DNA of 55,514 nucleotides from Spirosoma fluviale (GTDB lineage Bacteria; Bacteroidota; Bacteroidia; Cytophagales; Cyclobacteriaceae): the NCBI GenBank assembly GCA_945897085.1, contig CAMDEU010000003.1, positions 1 to 55,514 of the forward strand, written 5' to 3'. Positions 33,954-42,531 of the stretch are shown here, one piece after another (the stretch's first letter is position 1; every line of letters starts with the position of its first letter). A program made the translations under genes and the position numbers. The notes beneath the pieces were generated by a model. It was not told where the DNA came from, did no database searches, and saw nothing but the letters and a program-made list of their open reading frames with translations.

Positions 33954-34667
33954 GTGAAACATCTTTGGATCTTTTGCCTTCTTTTAATCAGTATTTCTGC
34001 CTGTGCTCCTAGTGAAGAGGAGTTGCTGAAAGTGGGTTTGGAAAAAATGGATACTCAAAATTGGGCGGACGCTGTTGCCCAGTTTGATCAGGTTTTGGAA
34101 AAAAATCCAACCCAAACCACTGCCTTAAATGCCAAAGGTGTGGCACTTTTTCAGCAAGGAAAAATTAAAGAAGCCATCCCCTTGTTTGACCAGGCAATTC
34201 TAGCAGATTCGAGCAACTACAAGCCTTGGTTCAACAGGGGCAATGCAAACATGGAGCTCAACAACTACAAGGCGGCATTGGCAGACTTCAACCTAGCATC
34301 TGCGCTTGATCCTAGCCAACTAGATATCCTCTTTAATCGAGGAACTACCTTGCTGACTATGGAAGCGTATGAGGATGCCCTACTTGATTTTCAAGCCGTA
34401 GTTCAGAAGGAGCCCAACTATGCAGAGGCACATTTCCGTTTGGCCAAAGCCAATTTAGGAATGAACGACCCTATCCATGGGATAGAATCACTAGCCAAAA
34501 CCGTCAATTTGGAACCTAAAAATGGGGAAGCTTATTACCTGCTTGGCGTCACACGGATGAGTGCTTTGGGCCAAAAAAATGAAGGCTGCGCAGATTTGAA
34601 AATGGCCCTTTCTTTGGGTTACCAAGAAGCAGAAACTTGGATCAAGGATTTTTGTGATGCAAAGTAA
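33954..34667 (+). CDS. Tetratricopeptide-repeat lipoprotein
   Basis: 237-residue lipoprotein starting at GTG 33954 (signal IFCLLLISISACAPSEE, lipid Cys near 17). The rest is TPR helices, with at least five repeats: WADAVAQFDQVLEKNPTQTT, KIKEAIPLFDQAILADSSNY, NYKAALADFNLASALDPSQL, AYEDALLDFQAVVQKEPNYA and IHGIESLAKTVNLEPKNGEA. Such proteins act as envelope scaffolds. It shares one base with the tsaC start, so the two are probably co-transcribed, although no common function is evident. Confidence 0.88.
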   Translation: MKHLWIFCLLLISISACAPSEEELLKVGLEKMDTQNWADAVAQFDQVLEKNPTQTTALNAKGVALFQQGKIKEAIPLFDQAILADSSNYKPWFNRGNANMELNNYKAALADFNLASALDPSQLDILFNRGTTLLTMEAYEDALLDFQAVVQKEPNYAEAHFRLAKANLGMNDPIHGIESLAKTVNLEPKNGEAYYLLGVTRMSALGQKNEGCADLKMALSLGYQEAETWIKDFCDAK

Positions 34668-35638
34668 TGGCTGAAGTTGGTATCGATATTGAACGAGCAG
34701 CAGCTTTCCTTCGCAAAGGGCAGCTGGTCGCTATTCCAACCGAAACGGTCTATGGATTGGCGGGCAATGCACTCGATGTGAAGGCAGTGAGTTCCATTTT
34801 TCAAACTAAAAACCGCCCCAGCTTTGATCCCTTGATTCTACATGTTGCTTCTTTGGAACAAGTAAGTTTATTTGTTTCTGAATTTCCAGAAAAACTCAAG
34901 CAATTAGCCGAAGCCTTTTGGCCTGGCCCCTTGACTTTACTTTTACCTAGAAAATCGATTGTTCCCGATTTGGTTACCTCAGGTTTGGATCGTGTAGCAG
35001 TTCGGGTACCCAATCACCCACTGACTTTGGAGCTCCTAGCGCAGCTTGATTTTCCGCTTGCAGCCCCTAGTGCCAATCCTTTCGGCTACATCAGCCCTAC
35101 ACAGGCAGCACATGTGGCCGCACAGTTGGGAGCACAAATTCCCTTTATTCTTGATGGGGGCGCTTGTGCCGTAGGACTAGAGAGTACCATTGTGGGGATG
35201 GAAGGAGAGCAAGTGATCATCTACCGTTTGGGAGGGCTAGAACTTTCCAAAATTGAATCTTTAGTTGGAACGTTGACTGTTCAGGCATATAGCACGAGTA
35301 ATCCTAGTGCACCGGGCCAACTGGCAAGTCACTATGCTCCGCGGAAACCTTTTATTTTGGGAAATTTGGCGGAGCTCGTACCGCAATTATTCCAGCAAGG
35401 AAAGAAGGTTGGTGTACTTAGTTTTTGCACCCATTTTCCCGCTATTCCTGCAGATTGCCAAGTAGTCCTCAGTGCTAGTCAGGATCTTACAGAAGCAGCG
35501 CAGCATCTTTTTATGGCCATGCGCCTCTTGGATGAGAGTGAGGCAGAGCTGATTGTAGCTGAATTTGTCCCTGAAACCGGATTGGGTCGCGCCATCAACG
35601 ATCGTCTAAAGCGAGCCGCTACACAGCCGATTCATTAG
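34667..35638 (+). CDS. tsaC: L-threonylcarbamoyladenylate synthase (Sua5/YwlC type)
   Basis: 323-residue enzyme that makes threonylcarbamoyl-AMP from threonine, bicarbonate and ATP, the first step of tRNA t6A modification. The catalytic TsaC domain is in the first 205 residues: VAIPTETVYGLAGNALD near 26, FQTKNRPSFDPLILHV near 46, FWPGPLTLLLPR near 85, and APSANPFGYISPTQA near 140. PGQLASHYAPRKP near 216-228 opens the C-terminal Sua5 domain, so this is the long two-domain form. It begins inside the stop of the TPR lipoprotein gene. Confidence 0.94.
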   Translation: MAEVGIDIERAAAFLRKGQLVAIPTETVYGLAGNALDVKAVSSIFQTKNRPSFDPLILHVASLEQVSLFVSEFPEKLKQLAEAFWPGPLTLLLPRKSIVPDLVTSGLDRVAVRVPNHPLTLELLAQLDFPLAAPSANPFGYISPTQAAHVAAQLGAQIPFILDGGACAVGLESTIVGMEGEQVIIYRLGGLELSKIESLVGTLTVQAYSTSNPSAPGQLASHYAPRKPFILGNLAELVPQLFQQGKKVGVLSFCTHFPAIPADCQVVLSASQDLTEAAQHLFMAMRLLDESEAELIVAEFVPETGLGRAINDRLKRAATQPIH

Positions 35639-35739
35639 CGGAGTTTTTCCAAGCTATCTTTCCGTATTGGTTGGATTTGGTTTAAATTCGTATCAATTTT
35701 TAACCTAAAACCTATTCCTCAACTATTATTCCTCACCCC

Positions 35740-36939
35740 ATGTCATTGAATGTAAAAAATGTAGATAGCCTCAATTTTGCAGGTAAAAAAGCGCTGGTCC
35801 GCGTGGATTTCAATGTTCCTCTAGACGAGCATCTGCAAGTTTCTGATGATACCCGAATTCAGGCGGCTGTTCCTACGATCAAAAAAATCTTAACCGATGG
35901 AGGATCCGCCATCTTAATGTCTCACCTAGGACGTCCCAAAGGAGGTCCAGAGGATAAGTATTCCCTCAAGCACATTGTTTCAGCGGTTGAGGCTGCTCTC
36001 GGACAAAAAATCAGCTTTGCAAGTGATTGCATTGGGGAAGAAGCCATTCAAAAGGCTGCACAACTTGGTGCAGGTCAAGTGTTGTTGCTGGAGAATCTCC
36101 GTTTTTACAAGGAAGAAGAAAAAGGGGATTCAGATTTTGCATCCAAGCTAGCTCAACTAGGAGATGTATATGTCAACGATGCCTTTGGAACTGCACATCG
36201 TGCCCATGCATCTACAGCTGTGATTGCTGCTAATTTTCCGCAAAAAGTAGCCGGTTACCTGATGGAATCCGAGTTGACCAATGCCGACAAGGTGCTAGGC
36301 AATCCCGAGCGCCCCTACACTGCCATCATGGGTGGAGCAAAAATCGCAGACAAGATTTTGATTATCGAGCGTTTGCTCGAAAAAGTAGATAACCTGATTA
36401 TTGGTGGAGGCATGTCCTACACCTTTGCGAAAGCGCAAGGAGGATCGATTGGCACCTCTCTTTTGGAGGCAGACAAACTCGACTTCGTATTGGAGTTGAT
36501 GGAGAAGGCCAAGGCAAAAGGAGTCAATTTGATTCTACCTGTGGATACCGTCATTGCAGATGATTTTTCGAATACTGCCAATCAGGGATTAGTCAATAAG
36601 GGAGAGATTCCAGATAATTGGATGGGTTTGGACATTGGGCCAAAGACCAGAGAACTGTTTGGGAAAGTGATTTTAGAATCCAAAACTATCCTTTGGAATG
36701 GCCCCATGGGAGTGTTTGAGATGGCGTCTTTTGATAAGGGCACCAAAGCCATCGCAGAATATGTAGCGGAGGCGACACGAAATGGAGCCTTCTCGCTTAT
36801 CGGTGGAGGAGATTCAGCCGCTGCGGTGAATAAGTTTGGCTACACAGACCAAGTATCCTACGTATCTACGGGAGGCGGGGCATTGCTGGAGCATATGGAA
36901 GGAAAAGTACTTCCAGGAGTGGCTGCCTTAGCAGAGTAA
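35740..36939 (+). CDS. pgk: Phosphoglycerate kinase
   Basis: 399-residue glycolytic enzyme that transfers phosphate between 1,3-bisphosphoglycerate and ADP. Signatures are [20 protein letters not shown] near residue 17, [20 protein letters not shown] near 60, [16 protein letters not shown] near 112, [20 protein letters not shown] near 196, [20 protein letters not shown] near 318, and the nucleotide-binding [15 protein letters not shown] near 353. Standard length, complete. Likely monocistronic: 101 bases from tsaC and followed by a hairpin. Confidence 0.98.
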   Translation: MSLNVKNVDSLNFAGKKALVRVDFNVPLDEHLQVSDDTRIQAAVPTIKKILTDGGSAILMSHLGRPKGGPEDKYSLKHIVSAVEAALGQKISFASDCIGEEAIQKAAQLGAGQVLLLENLRFYKEEEKGDSDFASKLAQLGDVYVNDAFGTAHRAHASTAVIAANFPQKVAGYLMESELTNADKVLGNPERPYTAIMGGAKIADKILIIERLLEKVDNLIIGGGMSYTFAKAQGGSIGTSLLEADKLDFVLELMEKAKAKGVNLILPVDTVIADDFSNTANQGLVNKGEIPDNWMGLDIGPKTRELFGKVILESKTILWNGPMGVFEMASFDKGTKAIAEYVAEATRNGAFSLIGGGDSAAAVNKFGYTDQVSYVSTGGGALLEHMEGKVLPGVAALAE

Positions 36940-36951
36940 ATTAAAGAAATC

Positions 36952-36975
36952 AGGCCATTTTTTTTAATGGCCTTA
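36952..36975 (+). terminator. Probable terminator after pgk
   Basis: AGGCCATT and AATGGCCT form a perfect 8-bp stem around a six-T loop. The downstream T tract is short and interrupted. It directly abuts the tandem repeats at 36976. Confidence 0.65.
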
Positions 36976-36997
36976 TTTCTTCATCTTTTCTTCATCT
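36976..36997 (+). promoter_or_regulatory. Perfect tandem 11-bp direct repeat (TTTCTTCATCT x2), putative response-regulator site
   Basis: Two identical head-to-tail copies of TTTCTTCATCT lie 39 bases before the ATG of the secreted protein gene. OmpR/PhoB-type regulators bind direct repeats at about 11-bp period, and an OmpR-type regulator is encoded 1.3 kb downstream. A related 11-bp-phased pair occurs before the lipoprotein gene (40314-40335). In both, a possible -7 element starts eight bases after the repeats (here ACAAGTTG, weak). Confidence 0.55.
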
Positions 36998-37036
36998 TTC
37001 CTGCACAAGTTGCAAACGTAAAAATCCATTTACCTC

Positions 37037-37405
37037 ATGACTAAAATCCTATTCTTGCTCGCTTTTCTCTCTTTTTCTGGGATTGCATTGGCGCAAACAG
37101 AGCCAGTAACAAGACCTATATCTTCCAATGCCAATGGAGGTGGGAAGAAGGTAGGAATTTCAAGTGCTTCGAGGAGGAGCGCGATGCCTGGAGCAGTAAC
37201 TCCTAAAATAGAGGGAAATGGGTCAGCTAAACCTGCTAACGAAAACGGCGCATCGCTTTCAAATCGGCCTGATGGAAGGGTTCCAAAAAACAGACCTGGA
37301 GGGCCTATTACACGTCCTTCATCAGCTCCAGCAGGCCAACCCATCAAGTTACCCGGTACCGGTAACAGGCCTTCTGGGCCTAAGCAACGTCCTGGTGGAG
37401 GTTAA
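37037..37405 (+). CDS. Small secreted basic Gly/Pro-rich protein
   Basis: 122 residues. A clear signal peptide (KILFLLAFLSFSGIALAQ) is cut near residue 20. The rest is low-complexity, rich in Gly, Pro, Ser, Asn, Arg and Lys, for example NANGGGKKVGISSASRR, DGRVPKNRPGGP and KLPGTGNRPSGPKQRPGGG. No Cys and no predicted fold; the mature part should be disordered and strongly basic, so it may bind acidic polymers or LPS (inference). No family recognised. It is the first gene downstream of the tandem repeats and precedes an outer-membrane-like protein and a two-component pair. Confidence 0.75.
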   Translation: MTKILFLLAFLSFSGIALAQTEPVTRPISSNANGGGKKVGISSASRRSAMPGAVTPKIEGNGSAKPANENGASLSNRPDGRVPKNRPGGPITRPSSAPAGQPIKLPGTGNRPSGPKQRPGGG

Positions 37406-37455
37406 GTAGTCATGTTGAATTCTGGCGAAAACCCCCTTTCTGACCTCATTAGAAT

Positions 37456-38280
37456 ATGAAAAAAGGTTTGATCCTTCTTTTTCTTTTGTTTGCGCTCATT
37501 CCAAACCTTTGTTTAGCTCAGGAATTGGAATCTAAGGGAGATTCAGTGGCTAGTGAGTCAGGCAATTACTTGATTGTGAGTACTGGATTTCAAAATAAAG
37601 CCAGTTTTATGTCCAGAGATTTTGGGCAAAAAATCCCAATTTTCTCAACCGAACTACTATTTTGGCACAGATCAGGTGTCTATTTCTCTACTACTTTAAG
37701 TAAGTTTTTAACGACAGACCTATCCTGGCAGAAAGGGGTAGGTGCTGGATTTTTTAAACCCTTAAGTCCCAAATTGGATGTAGACTTTTCGTATCACCAT
37801 TTCTTTGGTGCTAGCAATCTTAATTCAACAGGTCAGGATAATTTAGGCATGGCCCAGGGTACAATTGGGCTAGATTGGGGAATACTTTATTCTACCACTC
37901 AAGTGATGTATTTGGTAAATTCGCCTGGAGACTTTTTTATAAGTAGCCGACATTCAAGATATTTTGAATTGGATAAGCCAATTAAAGGAGGAGGAGTTTT
38001 ATCGGTTGAACCGCGATTTTCGGTATTCCTTGGCACCAGTAATTATTACCGAATTGGGGGCTATGAATTTACGAGTACCCAATACCTGGAGACGGAGCGC
38101 TTTACCGCTCAAGGCTTGGAAATGGCCCTTCCTATCACATTGACCTATTCTAAAGTAGAATTCCAGTTGGAACCTAGGTGGGTGATTCCTACCCAAGTTC
38201 CAGAATACGATACTTCTTTGGCTCGCTTTCAATTGGCTATCAAAGCTAGTTATACCCTTTCCCTTAAAAGATCAAAATGA
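37456..38280 (+). CDS. Predicted outer-membrane beta-barrel protein, unknown function
   Basis: 274 residues with a signal peptide (GLILLFLLFALIPNLCLAQE). The mature part alternates polar and aromatic/hydrophobic residues in strands: YLIVSTGFQNKASF, FSTELLFWHRSGVYFSTTLS, KLDVDFSYHHFFGASN, SVEPRFSVFLGTSNYYRIGG, ALPITLTYSKVEFQLEPRW, and final FQLAIKASYTLSL. This looks like a 10-12-strand barrel, though no named family was recognised and the end KRSK is not the usual terminal aromatic. It overlaps the response regulator by four bases, which ties it functionally to signalling, as a sensor input or target. Confidence 0.75.
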   Translation: MKKGLILLFLLFALIPNLCLAQELESKGDSVASESGNYLIVSTGFQNKASFMSRDFGQKIPIFSTELLFWHRSGVYFSTTLSKFLTTDLSWQKGVGAGFFKPLSPKLDVDFSYHHFFGASNLNSTGQDNLGMAQGTIGLDWGILYSTTQVMYLVNSPGDFFISSRHSRYFELDKPIKGGGVLSVEPRFSVFLGTSNYYRIGGYEFTSTQYLETERFTAQGLEMALPITLTYSKVEFQLEPRWVIPTQVPEYDTSLARFQLAIKASYTLSLKRSK

Positions 38281-38951
38281 GAATTTTATTAGTTGAAGAC
38301 GAGCGGTCCCTTGCCAAGGAAATCCATGATTTTCTCCAATCCGAGCACCATGTGCTAGATGAGGTAAGTACCATAAAAGCAGCATCTGAAAATTTGGCTG
38401 TCAATTCGTATGATTTTGTCTTACTTGATCTTGGATTGCCTGATGGAGATGGACTAGATCTTCTACAGGAAGTAAATAGGGTTCAAGAAAATGCTTCCGT
38501 CATTATCCTTACAGCACGAACTGAGGTAGGAGATAAACTTTTAGGATTTGAAAGTGGTGCTGATGATTACCTTTCCAAACCCTTTTCTTTATTGGAATTA
38601 AAAGCAAGAATGCAGGCGATACTTAGAAGAAAAAGTGGTTGGAAAAAAGATGTGATTCAGTTAGCAGGCTTCGAAATCCATTTGAATGAACCCTTGATTT
38701 CCTTTGAAGGCCAAGAAATTAAGCTTACCAAAAAGGAATACATCTTACTTCAGTTTATGCTGATTAACAAAAATCGCGTTCTCAATCGCTTTCAATTGGC
38801 TGAGCACCTTTGGGGAGATCATTTGGATGACGACTATCAATCCAATTACATTGACGTTCACGTTAAAAATATTCGAAAAAAACTAGGGAGTTTCGGACCT
38901 GTGGATTGGTTGGAGACGGTTCGAGGACTTGGTTATAAAATTGTTGCATGA
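38277..38951 (+). CDS. OmpR/PhoB-family response regulator
   Basis: 224 residues. Receiver domain 1-118: MRILLVEDERSLAKEI with acidic E7/D8, phospho-acceptor Asp51 in VLLDLGLPDGDGL, Thr79 in ILTARTE, and Lys101 in YLSKPFSLLELKA. A winged-helix Trans_reg_C domain follows (IKLTKKEYILLQFMLINKNR, LAEHLWGD, SNYIDVHVKNIRKKLG, VRGLGYKIV). Four-base overlaps link it to the gene before and the kinase after. It is the natural candidate to bind the 11-bp repeats at 36976 and 40314. Confidence 0.95.
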   Translation: MRILLVEDERSLAKEIHDFLQSEHHVLDEVSTIKAASENLAVNSYDFVLLDLGLPDGDGLDLLQEVNRVQENASVIILTARTEVGDKLLGFESGADDYLSKPFSLLELKARMQAILRRKSGWKKDVIQLAGFEIHLNEPLISFEGQEIKLTKKEYILLQFMLINKNRVLNRFQLAEHLWGDHLDDDYQSNYIDVHVKNIRKKLGSFGPVDWLETVRGLGYKIVA

Positions 38952-40273
38952 AATTATTTCATAAACTACTTGTTTTTAATCTATTAGGGAAAGGTGTTTT
39001 TCTCCTAGTTTTTTTAATGCTTAGTCCCTACCTGCTAAGCCAACTAATTATTGAAAATACAGATGAGGAGTTAATTGGAAAAAAGGAAGAGGTCCTTAAA
39101 CTCATCCAAGCAGGAGGGATTGAAAATTTTATTTCTAATGAAAACCCAGAACAAGGATTTGGCTCCTATAATATTTTAAAAGAAGAATACATTTTGTTAC
39201 AGGCAGTCCCTTCGGATTTTAAGATAGTTGAGGAGATTTCTAGTGAGAAAAGGGTTATTGAGGAAGAAGAAATTAGTTATCGAGTAGTTGCCGATGTGAT
39301 CGAAATAGAAGGTAGTAGCTACCTTCTTGAAATTGGCAGAAGCCTCAATACAATTGAAAAAATTGAAGGCATGTTTTTTCAAATCGCTATGGGGATCCTT
39401 TTTTTATTTTTAGCCTTTTCATTTCTATTGGATTCAGCCATCAGTAAAAGGATTATGGCTCCTTTCAACAAAATTATCCAATCCAAAATATCTCGGATTA
39501 ATGAGCCTCAGGAGTTTCACGACAAATCAATTCGGAGCACTACGAAAGAATTTGAACTTCTAGATAACGCGATTTCAGAGATGATGAAGCGAATTCAGCG
39601 ATCTTTTAATCAGGAACGAATTTTTATTTCTCACGCTTCTCACGAACTGAAGACACCTATTTCTGTACTGCAATCCAAATTGGAGGCCATTTTCAGGGAT
39701 GAAAACCTCAATTCCTACCAGAGCGAAAAGTTAATGGATATGCAGGATACCTTGCAGAAGATGAAGAAATCTGTCAATGCCCTGCTTCTGATTTCTAAAG
39801 TAAACAATGCCCAATTTTTAAAAACAGAAACTGTCGACTTAAAAATGGTTGTGGAAGAGATAGTGGAAGACTGGACTGAGATTGCAGAGGAAAAAGGCAT
39901 ACAGATTAGAAAAGGAAAAATTGATCCTTTTACTTACTCAGATACCAATCTTTCCCTGTGTCAGATGATGATTCAGAATGCGCTGAGTAATGCCGTCAAG
40001 TATGTGGAAACTGGAGGTGAAATCAGCCTTTCAGGAATAAAAATTGGGGATAGGTATGCCCTTGTGATCGAAAATGATGGAGTAGGAATCGACGATAAGT
40101 TAATCGAGCAGGTAAAAAATGGGTTAGTGTTCTTGAAGGATGTATCTAAAGAAAAATCAGGATTTGGCCTTCAAATCATGTACAAAGTGGCTCTTTTTCT
40201 AGGGGTTAGTTTGGAAATAGGATCCCAAACAGGGAAAACTCGGGTTTGCTTTAGTTTTCCAATTAAATTCTGA
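38948..40273 (+). CDS. Membrane sensor histidine kinase
   Basis: 441 residues. TM1 is near 10-34, a periplasmic sensing domain of about 105 residues is acidic (residues 35-140, with SSEKRVIEEEEISYRVV), TM2 is near 142-162, and a short HAMP-like linker follows. The HisKA dimer helix carries the phosphorylated His232 in ISHASHELKTPISVLQSK. ATPase boxes: N, MMIQNALSNAVKYVETGG near 342; G1, VIENDGVGIDDKL near 369; G2, KSGFGLQIMYKVALF near 396. The periplasmic domain has no recognised PAS or ligand motif and lacks Cys. It is the cognate partner of the preceding regulator. Confidence 0.93.
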   Translation: MKLFHKLLVFNLLGKGVFLLVFLMLSPYLLSQLIIENTDEELIGKKEEVLKLIQAGGIENFISNENPEQGFGSYNILKEEYILLQAVPSDFKIVEEISSEKRVIEEEEISYRVVADVIEIEGSSYLLEIGRSLNTIEKIEGMFFQIAMGILFLFLAFSFLLDSAISKRIMAPFNKIIQSKISRINEPQEFHDKSIRSTTKEFELLDNAISEMMKRIQRSFNQERIFISHASHELKTPISVLQSKLEAIFRDENLNSYQSEKLMDMQDTLQKMKKSVNALLLISKVNNAQFLKTETVDLKMVVEEIVEDWTEIAEEKGIQIRKGKIDPFTYSDTNLSLCQMMIQNALSNAVKYVETGGEISLSGIKIGDRYALVIENDGVGIDDKLIEQVKNGLVFLKDVSKEKSGFGLQIMYKVALFLGVSLEIGSQTGKTRVCFSFPIKF

Positions 40274-40313
40274 GTGGCCTAATTTTTTTTTAAAAACAAA
40301 TGAAAAAAAATCA

Positions 40314-40335
40314 TTTTTTCATTTTGTCTTCATGT
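40314..40335 (+). promoter_or_regulatory. 11-bp-phased imperfect direct repeat (TTTTTTCATTT TGTCTTCATGT), putative response-regulator site
   Basis: Two 11-base units share T(T/G)T(T/C)TTCAT(T/G)T and keep the TTCAT core of the perfect pair at 36976. Eight bases later lies TGTATTTG (40343-40350), one mismatch from TAnnTTTG, so the repeats occupy the -33 region as for activator-dependent promoters. They precede the lipoprotein ATG by 59 bases. Confidence 0.5.
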
Positions 40336-40394
40336 TGGGGGCTGTATTTGGCATCATAATTTAAACTTCTTGTAACCCTTAAACACCAAATCAC

Positions 40395-41507
40395 ATGAAA
40401 CTATTTAAAAACCTTTTGTTACTGTCGTACTTGCTTTTCATGGCTGCATGTACTGAGCAAGACGAATTAGCTTCCATCACTGAAGATGTTTTGGAAGGAA
40501 CCACGGCGATTGATTTGGCCCAGACCTCAGGTCAGTTGGTCAGCGGTACTAGCTTTACTATAGGAGGAAATTCATTCCAAGCAGGAACGATTACAGGTAG
40601 AGTAGCTGGGACAGAGGAAACTGCTAAATCTCCAGGAGATTTGAAAGGAATGGATAAAGGTAAAGGAGGGCACAAAGGCATCATGGATGGTTTGAATTTG
40701 CTTGCACCAAATGATGAGATCCTCGCAATAGTTGAAGCAGAAAGTGCTGGCGATATTCGTGGATTCCGCATGTATAAATTAGGAGGTGCAACAATTACGC
40801 ATTATGACGCTTCAGGAAAAGTTGTTGAGCTCCCTGTGGCCACCACGGTTGATGGCCCTCATGGTGGACATAGTGGCAATCAATTCCCGGAATTAGACTC
40901 ACTATTGAGTTTGATTGTGAAGTCAAAGGTGGATTTTGGTTCAGGGGTCACCGTTACTAAAAATGATCAGGATATCACACGTAAAGGAGTGATTATGGTC
41001 AGCAGAAATAAAGTTGGGATTGTGTTGACTGAGAAGGTTGAATTTCAGAATTATGTGGTCAATGGAATTCAAATCAGCGGCTTAAAAACCATTGTTTCGG
41101 AGTTTGATAAGGAGACGGGTAAGGGCAGTGTGAAATCTAATGTGGCGAATGGTAAGTTTATTTTTGCTAATGGTGAAATAGGGGTTTGGACCTCCGAAAA
41201 GAATAGAAAATCTGAGGTAATCAGAGGCAGCGATTCTCGAAAGCCAATTAGTGGATTGATCCTAATCAGCGTGAAAACTGCAATTAAGACATCTTCTGGT
41301 ACAGTAATTTATTCCCACGAGACAACTACCCCACTAGAGATCGACCTTTCTTGTTCAGGAAAAAGAAGAGGCCCTACTTTGGGTAAGTTAGAGACGGCTT
41401 ACCGTACCAATAAAATATCCGTGAATTTTGGTGACGGATCTTGCACCAATCAAACCATTACCATCACTATTAATGGTGTAACCACCACAAAGACCATAGG
41501 AGGTTAA
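40395..41507 (+). CDS. Lipoprotein with His/Gly motifs, unknown function, linked to the two-component system
   Basis: 370 residues. The lipoprotein signal LLLLSYLLFMAAC has lipid Cys19. The mature start is acidic (EQDELASITEDVLEG). Two His/Gly segments stand out: KGKGGHKGIMDG near 89-100 and TVDGPHGGHSGNQ near 150-163; they could bind a metal or be turns. The second half is beta-rich, ending in a short sandwich with a Cys pair (SCSGKRR and DGSCTNQTITITINGVTT). It has its own repeat-containing leader and a strong terminator, so it is probably a separate transcription unit of the regulon. No family name is known to me. Confidence 0.75.
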   Translation: MKLFKNLLLLSYLLFMAACTEQDELASITEDVLEGTTAIDLAQTSGQLVSGTSFTIGGNSFQAGTITGRVAGTEETAKSPGDLKGMDKGKGGHKGIMDGLNLLAPNDEILAIVEAESAGDIRGFRMYKLGGATITHYDASGKVVELPVATTVDGPHGGHSGNQFPELDSLLSLIVKSKVDFGSGVTVTKNDQDITRKGVIMVSRNKVGIVLTEKVEFQNYVVNGIQISGLKTIVSEFDKETGKGSVKSNVANGKFIFANGEIGVWTSEKNRKSEVIRGSDSRKPISGLILISVKTAIKTSSGTVIYSHETTTPLEIDLSCSGKRRGPTLGKLETAYRTNKISVNFGDGSCTNQTITITINGVTTTKTIGG

Positions 41508-41524
41508 TTGGTAAATGTTGAATA

Positions 41525-41561
41525 AAAAGAACCGATCTGATTCATTCAGATCGGTTCTTTT
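41525..41561. terminator. Strong terminator after the lipoprotein gene
   Basis: AAAAGAACCGATCTGA and TCAGATCGGTTCTTTT form a perfect 16-bp stem with a five-base loop and A/T runs on both sides. It ends the lipoprotein transcript and may also stop the convergent nuclease-family gene 66 bases away. Confidence 0.92.
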
Positions 41562-41626
41562 GTTTAAAAGGAGTCAGGATGTTGACTAAATGACTTGACA
41601 AAAGGTGTCATTTGGTAAATGATTCC

Positions 41627-42469
41627 CTAAAACCTGATCTCCACCAGCACGGGGAAGTGGTCCGAGGGGTATTTTTTTCCATAGTTGTCTGTCAGGATGC
41701 CATGGCGCAACACCTCAATTTTGCCATGCACAAAAATATGGTCAATGATACCAGTTGGCATACGATCCCAGTCAAATCCTGTAAAGGTCCCCTTCGGACC
41801 ATAGGAGGGAAGCTTGGAGATTAATCGTGCATCTTTCCAGTTTTCTTTTTTGAAGATCACTTGGTAAGCGGAATTTTCTGGTTCTACATTGAAATCTCCC
41901 ATCCATACCACAGGAAGCCCTTCTTGGTTGATTTCTTCGATTTTTGAAAGGACCAACTTGCTGCTTTCCTCTCGGGCTTGCTGTCCGATATGGTCGTAGT
42001 GCACATTGAATACATAAAACCGAGATCCGTCTTGAGAAGTAAATTTTCCCCAGGTGCAAATGCGATTCAGGGCAGCATCCCAACCCTTGCTTGGGACTTC
42101 TGGGCTTGGTGACAACCAAAATGTACCGGAATCTTCCAACTTGTAGCGTGCAGGATCGTAATGAATGGGTGAAAACTCGCCTTTAGTAGCTCCATCATCT
42201 CTGCCCACACCGATGGATTCAAAGCCAAGTCCTTCATTGAGTTGCTTGAGCTGATGTGCCAATACCTCTTGGGTACCTACAATTCCAATCTGGTGAAATT
42301 GAATCAATTGGATGACCTGCGTAGCACGATCTTTCCAGAGGTTGCCCACATCATTAGGATTGTCCCATCGTATATTGAAGGTAGCAAGTCGGTGGGTTTG
42401 GGCTGCAATTGGAGATGCAAGAAGCACCAAAAGCAAGTATAAGAGGAGGGTCGTAGGTCGAAGAACCAT
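41627..42469 (-). CDS. Secreted endonuclease/exonuclease/phosphatase-family protein
   Basis: 280-residue EEP-fold hydrolase with a signal peptide (LLLYLLLVLLASPIAAQ). Active-site elements are HRLATFNIRWDN with Asn near 32, GIVGTQEVLAHQL with metal Glu near 64, NVHYDHIGQQAREESS near 150, VVWMGDFNVEPENSAY near 185 with the Asp/Asn pair, and the terminal SDHFPVLVEIRF catalytic His. This group includes DNases, sphingomyelinases and inositol phosphatases, and the exported form could act on extracellular DNA or phospholipids. Substrate not determinable. Confidence 0.88.
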   Translation of the reverse strand: MVLRPTTLLLYLLLVLLASPIAAQTHRLATFNIRWDNPNDVGNLWKDRATQVIQLIQFHQIGIVGTQEVLAHQLKQLNEGLGFESIGVGRDDGATKGEFSPIHYDPARYKLEDSGTFWLSPSPEVPSKGWDAALNRICTWGKFTSQDGSRFYVFNVHYDHIGQQAREESSKLVLSKIEEINQEGLPVVWMGDFNVEPENSAYQVIFKKENWKDARLISKLPSYGPKGTFTGFDWDRMPTGIIDHIFVHGKIEVLRHGILTDNYGKKYPSDHFPVLVEIRF

Positions 42470-42531
42470 AAATTGGAAACTAATTCGTGAATTGATTGCT
42501 ATCTCTTAAAATTGCCTATTAATTTCATGAA

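Noticed and set aside
37030-37347. 105-codon minus-strand frame opposite the small secreted protein
   Set aside because: The plus-strand frame has a clean signal peptide and operon position; the antisense frame is a by-product of its biased Gly/Pro/Ser codons.
41588-41613. Hairpin AAATGAC/GTCATTT near the 3' end of the EEP-family gene
   Set aside because: Only a 7-bp AT-rich stem with a long loop and no T run; not convincing as a terminator.
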